Notes: generated from the sequence alone by a model not told the origin. 64,000 nt of DNA from Micromonospora alfalfae (GCF_022230925.1 NZ_JAKKFH010000008.1:62001-126000), one strand, 5' to 3'; shown: positions 34,462-43,879, numbered from the stretch's first letter. Made by a program: numbers and translations.

Positions 34462-35826
34462 GTGTCCATCCCGCCGCAGGTCGGCCGGTACCGCATCGCG
34501 CGCCCCGTCGGCGCCGGCGCGTTCGCCACCGTGTGGCTGGCGTACGACGACGAGCTGCACTCGCCGGTGGCCGTGAAGGTGCTCGCCGACAACTGGTCCC
34601 AGCGGGCCGACATCCGGGGGCGCTTTCGCCAGGAGGCCCGGTTCATGCGGCAGGTCGACTCCGATCACCTGGTCCGGGTGTTGGACATCGGTGAGCTGCC
34701 CGACGGCCGGCCGTACCTGGTGATGACGTACGCCGCCGGCGGTACGCTCGCCGACCGGCTGGGCGGCGGGCCGATGCCGGTGCGCGCGGCGCTGCGGATC
34801 GCCGCCGACATCGCCAGGGCGGTGGCGGTGCTGCACGACAGCGGTGTGCTGCACCGCGACCTGAAGCCGTCCAATGTGCTGTTCGACCCCACCCCGGCGG
34901 GGGATCGGGTGTTGGTCGCCGACCTGGGGCTGGCCAAGACTCTCGCGCACGCGTCCGGGTTCACTGTGGTGGCCGGCACACCCGCCTACATGGCGCCCGA
35001 GCAGCTCGTCCCCGGCGGAGGGATCGACGTGCGCGCCGACGTCTATGCGATCGGCGCGCTGACGCAGCACATGTTGACCGGCTCGCCGCCCGGGCAGCCG
35101 GTGGCGGCGGCACCCCGCGTACCCGCTGCCGTCGAGCGCGCCGTCCGCCGGGCGCTGCATCGCGATCCGGACCGCCGCTGGCCCACAGCGGCCGCGTACG
35201 CCGCCGCGTTGGAGGGTCTGCTCGCCAGCCGGCAGCTGGCGGCCCGCCCGCCGTCGCGGCGCATCCGCCGGTTCCTCGCCGCCGTCGGCACGGTGACCGC
35301 GACGCTGGTCATGGCCGGGTCCGCCACCGCCGCCACCGCGCCGCACGGTTGGACCCGGGTGGGTGACTCGACCGGCGCTGTCTCGGTGGCCGTTCCCGAC
35401 GACTGGGCACGGCAACTGCGCGACGGCGGCTGGGATCCGACGGTGATCGGCCTCCCCGACGGGCGCGGCCCCGGTCTGCTCGTCGGGGCCGACCTCACCG
35501 AGTGGTCCGATGTCGACAGCGCGACACCGGGGGTCTTCGTGGGAGTGAGCCCCGGTCTGCGCGGAGCGGAGCAGCCGGCGCTGCCCGATCACGGCGGGTG
35601 CGCACCCGCCGCCGGCCGGGCGGTCACCGTCGCCGAGTTCAGTGGGACCGTCCGGCACTGGGCGCGATGCGGTGGCGCGCAGACGGCGTTCAGCGAGGTC
35701 ACCCTTGTCGCGGCCGCCGGCACCTTCGGCGTGTACGTCCAGGTCAAGCAGACCGACGGCGTCGACCGCACCGACGAGATCCTCGGCACGCTGCGGGTGA
35801 ACGGCTCGATGGTCGAACAACGCTAG
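34462..35826 (+). CDS. Membrane Ser/Thr protein kinase (PknB-like)
   Basis: Kinase of 454 aa. The catalytic domain is about residues 8-260: Gly-loop VGAGAFATVW, Lys in VAVKVLADN, catalytic loop LHRDLKPSNVLF, DLGLAKT in place of DFG, and APEQL. One membrane helix lies near 272-294. The 160-residue outer domain (HGWTRVGDSTGAVSVAVPDD...) resembles no PASTA repeat and is unrecognised. It diverges from an ECF sigma factor, a possible phosphorylation target. Its TAG stop shares CTAG with the stop of the convergent lipoprotein gene. Confidence 0.9.
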   Translation: MSIPPQVGRYRIARPVGAGAFATVWLAYDDELHSPVAVKVLADNWSQRADIRGRFRQEARFMRQVDSDHLVRVLDIGELPDGRPYLVMTYAAGGTLADRLGGGPMPVRAALRIAADIARAVAVLHDSGVLHRDLKPSNVLFDPTPAGDRVLVADLGLAKTLAHASGFTVVAGTPAYMAPEQLVPGGGIDVRADVYAIGALTQHMLTGSPPGQPVAAAPRVPAAVERAVRRALHRDPDRRWPTAAAYAAALEGLLASRQLAARPPSRRIRRFLAAVGTVTATLVMAGSATAATAPHGWTRVGDSTGAVSVAVPDDWARQLRDGGWDPTVIGLPDGRGPGLLVGADLTEWSDVDSATPGVFVGVSPGLRGAEQPALPDHGGCAPAAGRAVTVAEFSGTVRHWARCGGAQTAFSEVTLVAAAGTFGVYVQVKQTDGVDRTDEILGTLRVNGSMVEQR

Positions 35827-36539
35827 TACCGTTCCCAGTTCCCGGCGTAGTCGACAGTGCGCCACCGACGTGTCTCGGTGCCGCCATCGAGCTTGCGGAC
35901 GGTGGCCTGCACGGCGTTGTCCCGCACGACGCGATACGAGACGAACGTCATGACCCGGTCGCCGCTCGGACTGGGAGCGTCCCCCAGAATGACCGGCCGC
36001 GCCCACCGCACCCGGCCGGTGTAGTCGAGCTGAACCGGCACGAGGGCCTGCCGCCGCGCGGCGCCGGAGTTGCCCAGTTCGACGAGGACGAGCGCGTCCT
36101 CGGTCGACGGCGAATTCGCCGGCTCCTCGGGGAGGAAGTCGGCGTACACCGGCCGGGCGCCACCCGGCAGGATTCGGCAGGGCACGTCGAGGCCGTTGGA
36201 CCCGTTGCGGAACACCACCGAGTCGTCGGACTCACCGCAGAACTTCAGACTGCGGATCACCGCATTCGGCCAGTCGGTCCGCCTGATCTCGCTCACCGCA
36301 GCGGCCGGCCGGGAGGTGCGGTTGGCCGGGGCGCCCGGGGTGGCGCTGCGGGTGGTCGGAGTACTCGGACCGGCGCTGCCGGTCGTCGGAGCGCTCGACG
36401 CCGACGGGTTCGGCGGGCTCGCGCTGGTGGACGGAGAGCCGGCAGGCGCGGCGTCGCCGCCGACCCGTTTCAGAGGTGACGTGCAACCGGCGACGAACGT
36501 AAGGGTGAGCATCGCACCGACGAGCAGGTTGCCGCGCAT
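35823..36539 (-). CDS. Putative lipoprotein
   Basis: Protein of 238 aa. A signal peptide with lipobox LTFVAGC (Cys about residue 19) is followed by a Ser/Pro/Thr linker (about 30-80) and a domain of 155 residues with two further Cys (FCGESDDS and VPCRILP). The family is not recognised. A strong SD (GGAGGAAGGA) precedes the ATG. It is convergent with the kinase gene, their stop codons overlapping within CTAG, and divergent from the beta-lactamase-family gene. Confidence 0.8.
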   Translation of the reverse strand: MRGNLLVGAMLTLTFVAGCTSPLKRVGGDAAPAGSPSTSASPPNPSASSAPTTGSAGPSTPTTRSATPGAPANRTSRPAAAVSEIRRTDWPNAVIRSLKFCGESDDSVVFRNGSNGLDVPCRILPGGARPVYADFLPEEPANSPSTEDALVLVELGNSGAARRQALVPVQLDYTGRVRWARPVILGDAPSPSGDRVMTFVSYRVVRDNAVQATVRKLDGGTETRRWRTVDYAGNWERY

Positions 36540-36788
36540 GGGTGGTCCTTCCTCCGCGGGGTCTGTCACAGGGTTTGATGCACCGGTACGGGCGGTGGTT
36601 CACGCGACCGGAGCGGCACCTCTGCCCACCATCGGCGCACCCGCCCTCCTCCTCAAGTCGTAAGCGCATTGCCGTCTCGCGCCAGATGGCTCGGGGCGAT
36701 CACTCGAACAGGCTTGTCCCAAGGCATCGGGTGACGCCGTACGGATTTGCTCCGGACACCCGTTCGCCAGGAAAGGCACTGGCAGACG

Positions 36789-38819
36789 ATGCGCTCTCTT
36801 TCCCTTCTCGCCCCCGGTTCACCCCGACCCGCCCGGCCTGTCGTCCGGCTCGGCGCGGTGCTGGCGACCGCTGTCGTCATCGCCGTGGGCCCCGCCGGTT
36901 GCGGCGCGCCCCAGCACGACCCCGCACCGCACATCGACGCTCCGGCGGCACCCGCGAGCGGGACGGGTTCCGCCCTGACCGACTCCGACGTCAACGCCTG
37001 GCTCGACGGCCTGCTGCCAGCCGCGCTCGACCGCACCGGCATCGCGGGAGCCACCGTCGCCGTCGTGAACAACGGCAAGATCCTCACATCCCGGGGGTAC
37101 GGGTACGCCGACACCGGCACCGGCGGCAACGGGGCCGTGCCTGTCGACCCGGACCGGCATCTGTTCCGGATGGGCTCGGTGTCGAAGCTCGTCACCGCCA
37201 CCGCGGTGCTGCAACTCGTGCAGAGCGGGAAGCTCGACCTCGACGCCGACGTCAAGGCGTACCTCGACTTCGAACTGCCCCTCCGCTATGAGCGGGCCGT
37301 CACACTGCGGCACCTGCTCACGCACACCGCCGGCTTCGAGGAGCGCATCGCCGGCCTCATCGGCACCGACGGCGGCGATCTCAACCTGCGGAGGGCGCTG
37401 ATGACCGACCCACCGGAGCAGATCTACCAGCCCGGCACGGTCCCCGCCTACTCGAACTACAGCAACGCGCTCGCCGGCTACATCGTCGAACGCGTCAGCG
37501 GGACGCGCTTCGAGGAGTACGTCCAACGCAACATCCTGGACCGCGCGGGCATGCCGTCGTCGACCTTCGAGCAGCCCCTCCCGGAGGCGCTGCGCGACCG
37601 GATGTCCAACGGGTACGACACCTCCGCCGGGCCCGCCGCGCCGTTCGAGATCGTCGGCACGCCCCCGCCCGGTGCGTTGAGCGCCCCGGCGACCGACATG
37701 GGGCGATTCATGCTCGCCCAGCTCGGCGAACCGGTGGGCTTCGCGCCCTTGCTGGACCAACCGACCCGCGAGCTGATGCAGCGGCCGGTACTCGACGCGA
37801 CGTCGCTGGGCACGCTGGCCGACGGGCCCCGGATGACCCTCGGTTTCTTCACCGAGGACCGCAACGGTCACCGGATCCTCGGCCACGGCGGCGACACCAA
37901 GTACTTCCACTCGCACCTGCAGATCTACCCCGACGACCGGGCCGGCATCTTCCTGTCCCTCAACAGCAACGGCACCGGCGCGCTGGACAGTCACGAGCTT
38001 CGCGAGTCGATCGTGAACGGCTTCGCCGACCGCTACTTCCCCGCCCCCAGTGACCAGCCGACCGTCGGTGTGGACCCGGCGACCACCGCCAGGCACGCCG
38101 CGCTCGCCGCCGGCACGTACGAGTCCTCGCGAGCGATCCGGAGCAACTTCCTGACTGTGATCGGCCTGGTCGGTCGGACGACTGTCAGCGTCACCGATGG
38201 AAACCGGTTGCTGGTGGAGCCGGGCCCGCTGTCGGACTCCCCCGCCCGCTACGAGGAGGTGGCGCCCTGGGTCTGGCGCGAGGTCGGCGGGCAGCGCACG
38301 ATCGCCATGCGGGCCACCGACGACCGGGTCGAGGCGATCAGCTTCGACTCCGCGTTCGCGTTGCTGCCCGTCGAGCCGGCCCGCGCCTCCACAGTGGCCG
38401 TACCGGTGCTGGCACTGTCCACAGTCGTGCTGCTGCTCACCGTCCTGTCCTGGCCGGTCGGCGCGATCGTCCGCCGTCGGCTCGGCCGCGCCCCCCGGGA
38501 GCGGGCGGGGCGTACCGCGCGGATCCTGAGCCGCCTCGCCGTCGCCGGCACGCTGCTCGCGTTCGCCGGTTGGGTGCTGAGCATCGGCAGCATCATGAGC
38601 CTCCAGGACGTTCCCGGGCCCGTCCTGCGCACCATTCAGGTGCTGCAAATGGTCGGTCTGCTCGGAGTACTGCCCGCCGCGGTCCGACTCGTCGACGACG
38701 TGCGACGCCACATCGGCTGGCGGCGGATCACCGGCAGTGCTCTGATCCTGTTCGCCCTCGCCGGCGCGGGCTGGTTCGCCGTGGAGTTCCACCTGCTCGC
38801 GCCTAGCATCTCCTACTGA
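36789..38819 (+). CDS. Serine beta-lactamase-family hydrolase with C-terminal membrane helices
   Basis: Protein of 676 aa. It has a signal or lipobox-like N-terminus (VGPAGCGAP) and a class C beta-lactamase/PBP4-like domain (about 70-430) with SxxK in MGSVSKLV, the YxN motif in AYSNYSN and an HGG motif in ILGHGGDT. A domain of about 100 residues and four membrane helices (about 538-560, 585-605, 615-640, 650-672) follow. This family includes D-aminopeptidases, esterases and FmtA-like penicillin-recognising proteins; the substrate is unclear. A two-component system starts 42 bp downstream and may be in the same operon. Confidence 0.87.
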   Translation: MRSLSLLAPGSPRPARPVVRLGAVLATAVVIAVGPAGCGAPQHDPAPHIDAPAAPASGTGSALTDSDVNAWLDGLLPAALDRTGIAGATVAVVNNGKILTSRGYGYADTGTGGNGAVPVDPDRHLFRMGSVSKLVTATAVLQLVQSGKLDLDADVKAYLDFELPLRYERAVTLRHLLTHTAGFEERIAGLIGTDGGDLNLRRALMTDPPEQIYQPGTVPAYSNYSNALAGYIVERVSGTRFEEYVQRNILDRAGMPSSTFEQPLPEALRDRMSNGYDTSAGPAAPFEIVGTPPPGALSAPATDMGRFMLAQLGEPVGFAPLLDQPTRELMQRPVLDATSLGTLADGPRMTLGFFTEDRNGHRILGHGGDTKYFHSHLQIYPDDRAGIFLSLNSNGTGALDSHELRESIVNGFADRYFPAPSDQPTVGVDPATTARHAALAAGTYESSRAIRSNFLTVIGLVGRTTVSVTDGNRLLVEPGPLSDSPARYEEVAPWVWREVGGQRTIAMRATDDRVEAISFDSAFALLPVEPARASTVAVPVLALSTVVLLLTVLSWPVGAIVRRRLGRAPRERAGRTARILSRLAVAGTLLAFAGWVLSIGSIMSLQDVPGPVLRTIQVLQMVGLLGVLPAAVRLVDDVRRHIGWRRITGSALILFALAGAGWFAVEFHLLAPSISY

Positions 38820-38861
38820 CCCGCCCGACCCGGGACGATCCGGAGCAAGGATGCGCACCGC

Positions 38862-40157
38862 ATGAGGGACCACGCCGACACCGAACCCGGCACACCGCGA
38901 CTGACGAAGTGGCTCGACGGACGGCTCACCCGGATCGGGGTGACCGGAGTGTTCCCCCGGGACTGCCTGCTTGCCGCGGCGCTGACCGTCCTGACGTTCG
39001 TCCTGTTCACCGTGCTCTTCCGGTTCGTGGCACCGGAGGACGGGGTGTCGTTCGACCCGACGCGGGCCTGGCTGCTCGTCGCCATCTGCTGCGCACAGGC
39101 GATGCTGCTGTGCCTGCGTCGGGTCCGGCCGCTGCTCTGCCTCGCGCTCATCGTCGGCCTCCAACTGCCCATCATCGGCTTCTCCCTGCCCGAGGCGACA
39201 ATCCGGGGTCTCGCACCGTTCGTCGTGGCGTACACCGTCGGGTCGTTGCTGCCGGTCCGCCGTGCGCTGCTGGCCGTCAGCGCTGTCGTGCTGGTGGAGT
39301 CGATCGGGGCGGCCGTCGTGGTGATCCCGGATCTGCTGACTGCCGTCGCGTACGTCTCGGCGAGCGCCCTGACCTACGCCAGCGCGACGTTCGTCGGCGG
39401 CTACGTGGCCACCTACCGGCGCTACGTGGAGTTGGTCCGGGTGCGGGCGGACGAGGCGATCCGGGAGCAGCACACGAAGGTCCAGGCGGCGATCGGCGCG
39501 GAGCGTTCTCGAATGGCCCGGGAGTTGCACGACGTGGCGGCGCACCACCTCTCCGGCATGGTCGTGCAGGCGGCGGCGGTCGAGCGACTGATCGACCGGG
39601 ACCCGACGGCCGCGAAGGCCGGTGTGGCCTGGATCCGTAGCCAGGGCAAGGAGACCCTGGACAACCTGCGGCTGGTGGTCGGCGTGCTGCGCGGCAGGCC
39701 GGGGTACGAGGGCGGTGACGGCGCCGCCCCGGTGCCGGGGCTGGGCATGCTCGACGACCTCGTCCGCACGGCGGGCAGCCTCGCCGGCCCGGTGGAGTTC
39801 GTCCAGGAGGGCGAGCAGCGCGAGGTGCCGCCGATCGCCGACGTCGCGCTCTACCGGATCGCGCAGGAGTCGCTCAGCAACGCCCGCCAGCACGCCCCGG
39901 GCGCTGCGGCGCGGGTGGTGCTCAGCTTCGAGCCCCGCTCGGTGTCACTGGAGGTGGTGAACGAACCCGCCGCGCCGCGACGCGTACCGGCGGCACGGAC
40001 CGGTGGCGTCGGACTGGTGGGCATGCGTGAACGCGCCCAGCTGATCGGGGCGACGTTCACCGCCGGCCCGACGGCGACCGGCGGCTGGTCGGTCGCCGCG
40101 ACCCTCCCGACGAACGGTCCCGCCACATCCCGGTCGAAGGAAGAGGCCCCCGCATGA
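38862..40157 (+). CDS. NarL-type sensor histidine kinase (HisKA_3)
   Basis: Kinase of 431 aa. Several membrane helices lie within residues 35-200 with short loops, followed by the box RMARELHDVAAHHLSGMV (His about 229) and an ATPase domain (about 320-415; AQESLSNARQHAPG, GGVGLVGMRERAQ). A Ser/Glu-rich tail ends at an ATGA overlap with the regulator gene. Membrane-embedded sensing with almost no outer domain resembles LiaS/DesK-like kinases. The beta-lactamase-family gene 42 bp upstream suggests a cell-wall or lipid signal. Confidence 0.9.
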   Translation: MRDHADTEPGTPRLTKWLDGRLTRIGVTGVFPRDCLLAAALTVLTFVLFTVLFRFVAPEDGVSFDPTRAWLLVAICCAQAMLLCLRRVRPLLCLALIVGLQLPIIGFSLPEATIRGLAPFVVAYTVGSLLPVRRALLAVSAVVLVESIGAAVVVIPDLLTAVAYVSASALTYASATFVGGYVATYRRYVELVRVRADEAIREQHTKVQAAIGAERSRMARELHDVAAHHLSGMVVQAAAVERLIDRDPTAAKAGVAWIRSQGKETLDNLRLVVGVLRGRPGYEGGDGAAPVPGLGMLDDLVRTAGSLAGPVEFVQEGEQREVPPIADVALYRIAQESLSNARQHAPGAAARVVLSFEPRSVSLEVVNEPAAPRRVPAARTGGVGLVGMRERAQLIGATFTAGPTATGGWSVAATLPTNGPATSRSKEEAPA

Positions 40158-40810
40158 TCAGAGTGATGCTCGTCGACGACCAGGCCGTCGTCCGCGCCGG
40201 CTTCCGCGTCATCCTGGAGCAGTCCGGCGAGATCGAGGTCGTGGCGGAGGCGTCGAACGGGTCCGCCGCCGTCGAGCTGGCCCGCCGGCTGCAACCGGAC
40301 GTCATCTGCATGGACGTCCGGATGCCGCACGGCGACGGGATCACCGCGACCCGGCAGATCGTCGCCGAGGCGACAGGTACGCCACCGGCGGTGCTGGTCG
40401 TGACGACCTTCGACCTCGACGAGTACGTCTTCGGCGCATTGGAGTCCGGTGCCAGCGGGTTCATCCTCAAGGACTGTGAGCCCGAGGAGCTGATCGAGGC
40501 GATCCGTCGCCTCGCCAGTGGGTACGGGCTCGTCGACCAGGCCGTCACCCGCCGGGTGATCTCGGAATTCGCCAGGCGTACGCCCGCTCCCCGCTCGGAC
40601 GCGGCGGCGGCGCACCAGCTGACCGCGCGGGAAACCGAGATCGTGGAGTTGCTCGCGCAGGGCCTGTCCAACGTCGAGATCGCTGAGCGGCTCTTCATCG
40701 AGACGAGCACCGTCAAGTCGCACCTCGGTCGCGCCATGGCGAAGATCGGCGCGCGGGATCGGCTGCAGACCGTCGTGTGGGCGTACCAGAACGGGGTGGT
40801 CCACCGGTGA
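40154..40810 (+). CDS. NarL/LuxR-family response regulator
   Basis: Regulator of 218 aa. Receiver: VMLVDDQAVVRAGF, phospho-Asp in ICMDVRMPHGDG, Lys in GFILKDCEPEE. LuxR HTH near 155-210: LTARETEIVELLAQGLSN, TSTVKSHLGRAMAK. It is translationally coupled to its kinase by an ATGA overlap. A short hairpin follows. Confidence 0.92.
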   Translation: MIRVMLVDDQAVVRAGFRVILEQSGEIEVVAEASNGSAAVELARRLQPDVICMDVRMPHGDGITATRQIVAEATGTPPAVLVVTTFDLDEYVFGALESGASGFILKDCEPEELIEAIRRLASGYGLVDQAVTRRVISEFARRTPAPRSDAAAAHQLTARETEIVELLAQGLSNVEIAERLFIETSTVKSHLGRAMAKIGARDRLQTVVWAYQNGVVHR

Positions 40811-40834
40811 CAGCGACAGTGATCCCGTGCCCGG

Positions 40835-40854
40835 CGGCGGTGGGTCCACCGCCG
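40835..40854 (+). terminator. Probable hairpin terminator after the two-component operon
   Basis: CGGCGGTGG (40835-40843) and CCACCGCCG (40846-40854) form a 9-bp stem with a two-base loop, 25 bp after the regulator stop. The loop is very tight, so the lower stem may open in practice. Confidence 0.5.
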
Positions 40855-40939
40855 GTCGAGAGTGGACATTGCCGGAGTACGATCCCGGGCGTACCGCTGT
40901 GGTGACCCCCAGCTGACGACCCCTCGATAGGAGCCAGGC

Positions 40940-41737
40940 ATGGCCGGCCCGGACCCCGAACTCGCCGCGAAGCTTCAGCCCGACGTGCCGCACGCGGCAC
41001 GGATCTGGAACTACTGGATGGGCGGCAAGGACAACTTCCAGTCCGACCGGGCGGCCGGCGACGCTGTCGCCGAGGTCTACCCGGAGATCGTCCTCATGGC
41101 GCAGCAGTCGCGCGTGTTCCTGGTGCGAGCCGTGCGTCACCTCGCGGCCGAGGCGGGCATCCGGCAGTTCCTGGACATCGGCACCGGCCTGCCCAGCATG
41201 CAGAACACGCACGCGGTCGCCCAGGGCATCGCACCCGACTCGCGGATCGTCTACGTGGACAACGACCCGATGGTGCTGGTGCACGCACGGGCGCTGCTGG
41301 CCAGCACGACGTCGGAGGGTGTCACCACCTACGTACCGGCCGACTACCACGACCCGGAGAAGATCCTCGCCGAGGCGGCGCAGACGCTCGACTTCGACCA
41401 GCCCATCGCCGTGATGTACATGGGCGTGATGGGCTACGAGCCCGACCTGGACGTGGTGCGCTCGATCGTCGGGCGCACCATGGACGCGGTGCCGTCCGGC
41501 TCACACCTGGTGCTCTGGGACGGCACCAACACCAGCCCGGCGGTGGTCTCCGGCGCCGAGCGGCTGGCGCAGAGCGGCGGGGCCCCGTACATCCTGCGCA
41601 GCCCGGAGGAGTTGGAGAGCTGCTTCGACGGGTTGACGATGGTGGAGCCGGGCCTGGTGCCGATCCCGCTGTGGCGACCGGAGGATCCCGACGCCGTCGG
41701 GATCGACGCCTACGGCGCGGTGGCCCGCAAGCCCTGA
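40940..41737 (+). CDS. SAM-dependent methyltransferase, DUF574 family
   Basis: Protein of 265 aa of the S-adenosyl methyltransferase family abundant in actinomycetes (DUF574). Signatures: PHAARIWNYWMGGKDNF near residue 17, SAM-binding QFLDIGTGLPS near 77, VYVDNDPMVLVHA near 102, and MYMGVMGY near 150. GGAG lies eight bases before the ATG. The substrate is unknown for the family. It is monocistronic, followed by a 19-bp-stem terminator. Confidence 0.9.
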   Translation: MAGPDPELAAKLQPDVPHAARIWNYWMGGKDNFQSDRAAGDAVAEVYPEIVLMAQQSRVFLVRAVRHLAAEAGIRQFLDIGTGLPSMQNTHAVAQGIAPDSRIVYVDNDPMVLVHARALLASTTSEGVTTYVPADYHDPEKILAEAAQTLDFDQPIAVMYMGVMGYEPDLDVVRSIVGRTMDAVPSGSHLVLWDGTNTSPAVVSGAERLAQSGGAPYILRSPEELESCFDGLTMVEPGLVPIPLWRPEDPDAVGIDAYGAVARKP

Positions 41738-41742
41738 TCGAG

Positions 41743-41792
41743 ACGACGTCCGCCCCGCTCCCGCCATCGCGCCGGAGCGGGGCGGACGTCGT
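41743..41792. terminator. Strong bidirectional hairpin terminator
   Basis: A perfect 19-bp stem (41743-41761 with 41774-41792) around a 12-base loop fills the 55-bp gap between convergent genes. No U-tract. Confidence 0.85.
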
Positions 41793-42521
41793 TCACCGCG
41801 CGCAGGTCAGGGTCAGGCCGTCGGGCACCGCGCTGGTCGTCACGAGCAGACCGAACGTGGTAGCCCCGTCCAGCGCCAGCGTCCCGTTGTAGGAGGCGTT
41901 GCGAACTGTGACATCGGCCCCTGCGGTCTCGGCCACCCCACCCCAGGCCGTCTGGACCTGCTCGTCACCGGACCACCGCCAGGAGACGCGCCACTGGTCC
42001 AGCGGCAGCGTCCCGGTGTTGCGGACCGTGACCGTCGCGACGAAGCCGCTGCCCCAGCGGGCGTCGACAGTGGCCGTCGCGCGGCACGAGGTCAGTGAGG
42101 CGGTCCGGGCCGAGGCGATCACGTACGGGTCGCGTCGACCGTCGACGTCGGTGAACCGGTACCAGTACTCCGTGTCGGGAGCCAGCCGGTCGATGGTGAC
42201 CGAGCCGTTGCGCTCCGGCCCGGAGACAACCTCGGCGACAGCCGCCCGCCACTGTTGGGCGTCCTCCCGGCTGCTGAAGAGGCTGACTGTCATCGGCGGG
42301 TCGTAGCCGCAGGGCGGGCGGAAGAAGATGACGTACGAGATGGTCAGGCTCGTGGTGGTGGCACCGGTGACGCTGGCGCTGATCGGCAGGGCCGGTGGGC
42401 AGGCGATCGTGGGCGAGGGCAGTGGTGTGGCCAGCGGCGGGGGCGTCGACTCTGTGGTGCCGCTCGCCCCGCCCCAGACGGCGAGCGTCACTGTCGTAAC
42501 GGCGAGGAACATGCGAAGCAT
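41793..42521 (-). CDS. Secreted FN3-CBM2 protein
   Basis: Exported protein of 242 aa without a catalytic domain. The signal peptide is about 1-20 (MLRMFLAVTTVTLAVWGG), followed by a Pro-rich linker, an FN3-like domain (about 40-130; APDTEYWYRFTDVDG) and a C-terminal CBM2 (about 140-240; RWGSGFVATVTVRNTGTLPL, then QWRVSWRWSGDEQ). The exposed Trp residues and paired Cys (SCRA and LTCAR) fit a CBM2 that binds cellulose or chitin. GGAGGT lies close before the ATG. It could help anchor cells to plant or fungal polysaccharide. Confidence 0.85.
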   Translation of the reverse strand: MLRMFLAVTTVTLAVWGGASGTTESTPPPLATPLPSPTIACPPALPISASVTGATTTSLTISYVIFFRPPCGYDPPMTVSLFSSREDAQQWRAAVAEVVSGPERNGSVTIDRLAPDTEYWYRFTDVDGRRDPYVIASARTASLTSCRATATVDARWGSGFVATVTVRNTGTLPLDQWRVSWRWSGDEQVQTAWGGVAETAGADVTVRNASYNGTLALDGATTFGLLVTTSAVPDGLTLTCAR

Positions 42522-42760
42522 CGGTACCTCCGGTGGGGACCGGGCACCGATCACCGAGGTGGTGGATGGTGCCGCGCTCGGGTTTCCGGTCACCGACGAG
42601 GACTGCCCGGCACGGGTGACGTGACCACCGCGTGCGCCCCGTGGACCGGAGAAGGTGTGGTGCGCGCTGGCTCCCGAGCACGACCGACCACAGCATCGCA
42701 GTCGACGAACATCGATGCAAGCACGCACCATCACGTCGGTCTACGGCATCAGGTGGCCTG

Positions 42761-43858
42761 TCACAGGGGGAACGAACCGACCCGCACCCGGTCGCTCTCG
42801 TCGTCGGAGAGGAAGGACGCCAAGGCCTGCCCCTGCTCGGTCACGGCGGCCCGGTCAGCTCGGGAGAAGCCGTGTAGTGGGTCGACTGCCACAGTGCCCG
42901 ACTCGACGCGCCAGGTCGCCGCGACCCGTCCGTCGACGAGCACCACCCGCTCGCCGGCCACCGAGAGGTTACGGTGGGCGTCGTCGATGATCCGGCTGCG
43001 GTCGTCGTAGCCGAGGATCGCGTTGTCGAACGCTGGCAGGAAGCGCACCGGGGCGGGCGTCTCCGGGTCGGGGCGCGGCGCGTCGGGGAGGTCGATCAGC
43101 GTCCGACCACGCTCGTCACGGAAGGTCACCAACTCGTCGCGCAGGGCGGTCACCGCGGCCGGGAGGCCGGCGAGGCCGCACCAGGCCCGCAGGTCGGCAG
43201 TGGCCGCCGGGCCGAACGCGGCCAGATAGCGACGGACGAGCAGTTGGCCGACCGGATCGGCTCCGGCCCCGGCCGGCGGGGCGATCTCCCGGTCGAGCCA
43301 CGCGGAGAGCAGGACGTAGCGCGCGCCTCCCTTCGCCCGCCACATCCCGCGTGGCGGCACCTGTGTCATCGGGAGCAGCGCGACAGCGATCTCGCCCAGC
43401 ACCCGCGGCCCCGGTGTCGGCCAACGCTCGCCGAGCGCCCGCCCGATTTCGGGCATCGAGCGGGGCTCACCGTCGGTCACCACCGCCCGCGCGGCAGCGG
43501 CGAGTTCGTCGAGGTCCACCCCGTCGAGCTCGCCGCGGTAGACCCCGAGCACGCGTTGGCGCAGCATGGCGTCGTGACGGGTGCGCCAGGCCACGACGTC
43601 GTCGGCGACGAGCAGGTGGACGGTGCGGCGCATGAGGTGGGTACGCACCACGTGTCGCTGGGCCAGCAGGGTGGAGAGCACCGTCGGGTCGAACGGGCGC
43701 AGCCGCGACCACAGCCCGATGAACGGCTCCTGCGGCTCCTGGGCCTGTAGGCCACCGAGGTGGGCGACGGCGTCGAGCGCCGGCAGGTCGGCGCGGTCGA
43801 GCAGCAGTTGCCGGGCGAGCGTCGCGCGGTTGAGCGCCCGGGTGTCGAGGATGGTCAT
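42761..43858 (-). CDS. Winged-helix HTH_42 (YcaQ/AlkZ-like) DNA-binding protein
   Basis: Protein of 365 aa. The winged-helix DNA-binding domain family HTH_42 is indicated by the N-terminal LARQLLLDRA and LGGLQAQEPQEPFIGLWSRL, by VRTHLMRRTVHLLVADD near residue 70, and by RFLPAFDNAILGYDDRSRII near 275. Relatives such as YcaQ and AlkZ are DNA glycosylases that unhook alkylation or crosslink damage, but the catalytic QxQ-type motif here reads LQAQEPQEP, so activity is plausible, not shown. AAGGGA precedes the ATG. No self-resistance partner genes adjoin it. Confidence 0.82.
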   Translation of the reverse strand: MTILDTRALNRATLARQLLLDRADLPALDAVAHLGGLQAQEPQEPFIGLWSRLRPFDPTVLSTLLAQRHVVRTHLMRRTVHLLVADDVVAWRTRHDAMLRQRVLGVYRGELDGVDLDELAAAARAVVTDGEPRSMPEIGRALGERWPTPGPRVLGEIAVALLPMTQVPPRGMWRAKGGARYVLLSAWLDREIAPPAGAGADPVGQLLVRRYLAAFGPAATADLRAWCGLAGLPAAVTALRDELVTFRDERGRTLIDLPDAPRPDPETPAPVRFLPAFDNAILGYDDRSRIIDDAHRNLSVAGERVVLVDGRVAATWRVESGTVAVDPLHGFSRADRAAVTEQGQALASFLSDDESDRVRVGSFPL

Positions 43859-43879
43859 CAGGTCCCTTTCGGCCGGCGC

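Noticed and set aside
36819..39893. Long antisense open frame over the beta-lactamase and kinase genes
   Set aside because: It is Arg/Gly/Asp/Val-rich low complexity with no motifs, and both plus-strand genes beneath it have clear families. Typical shadow frame of GC-rich DNA.
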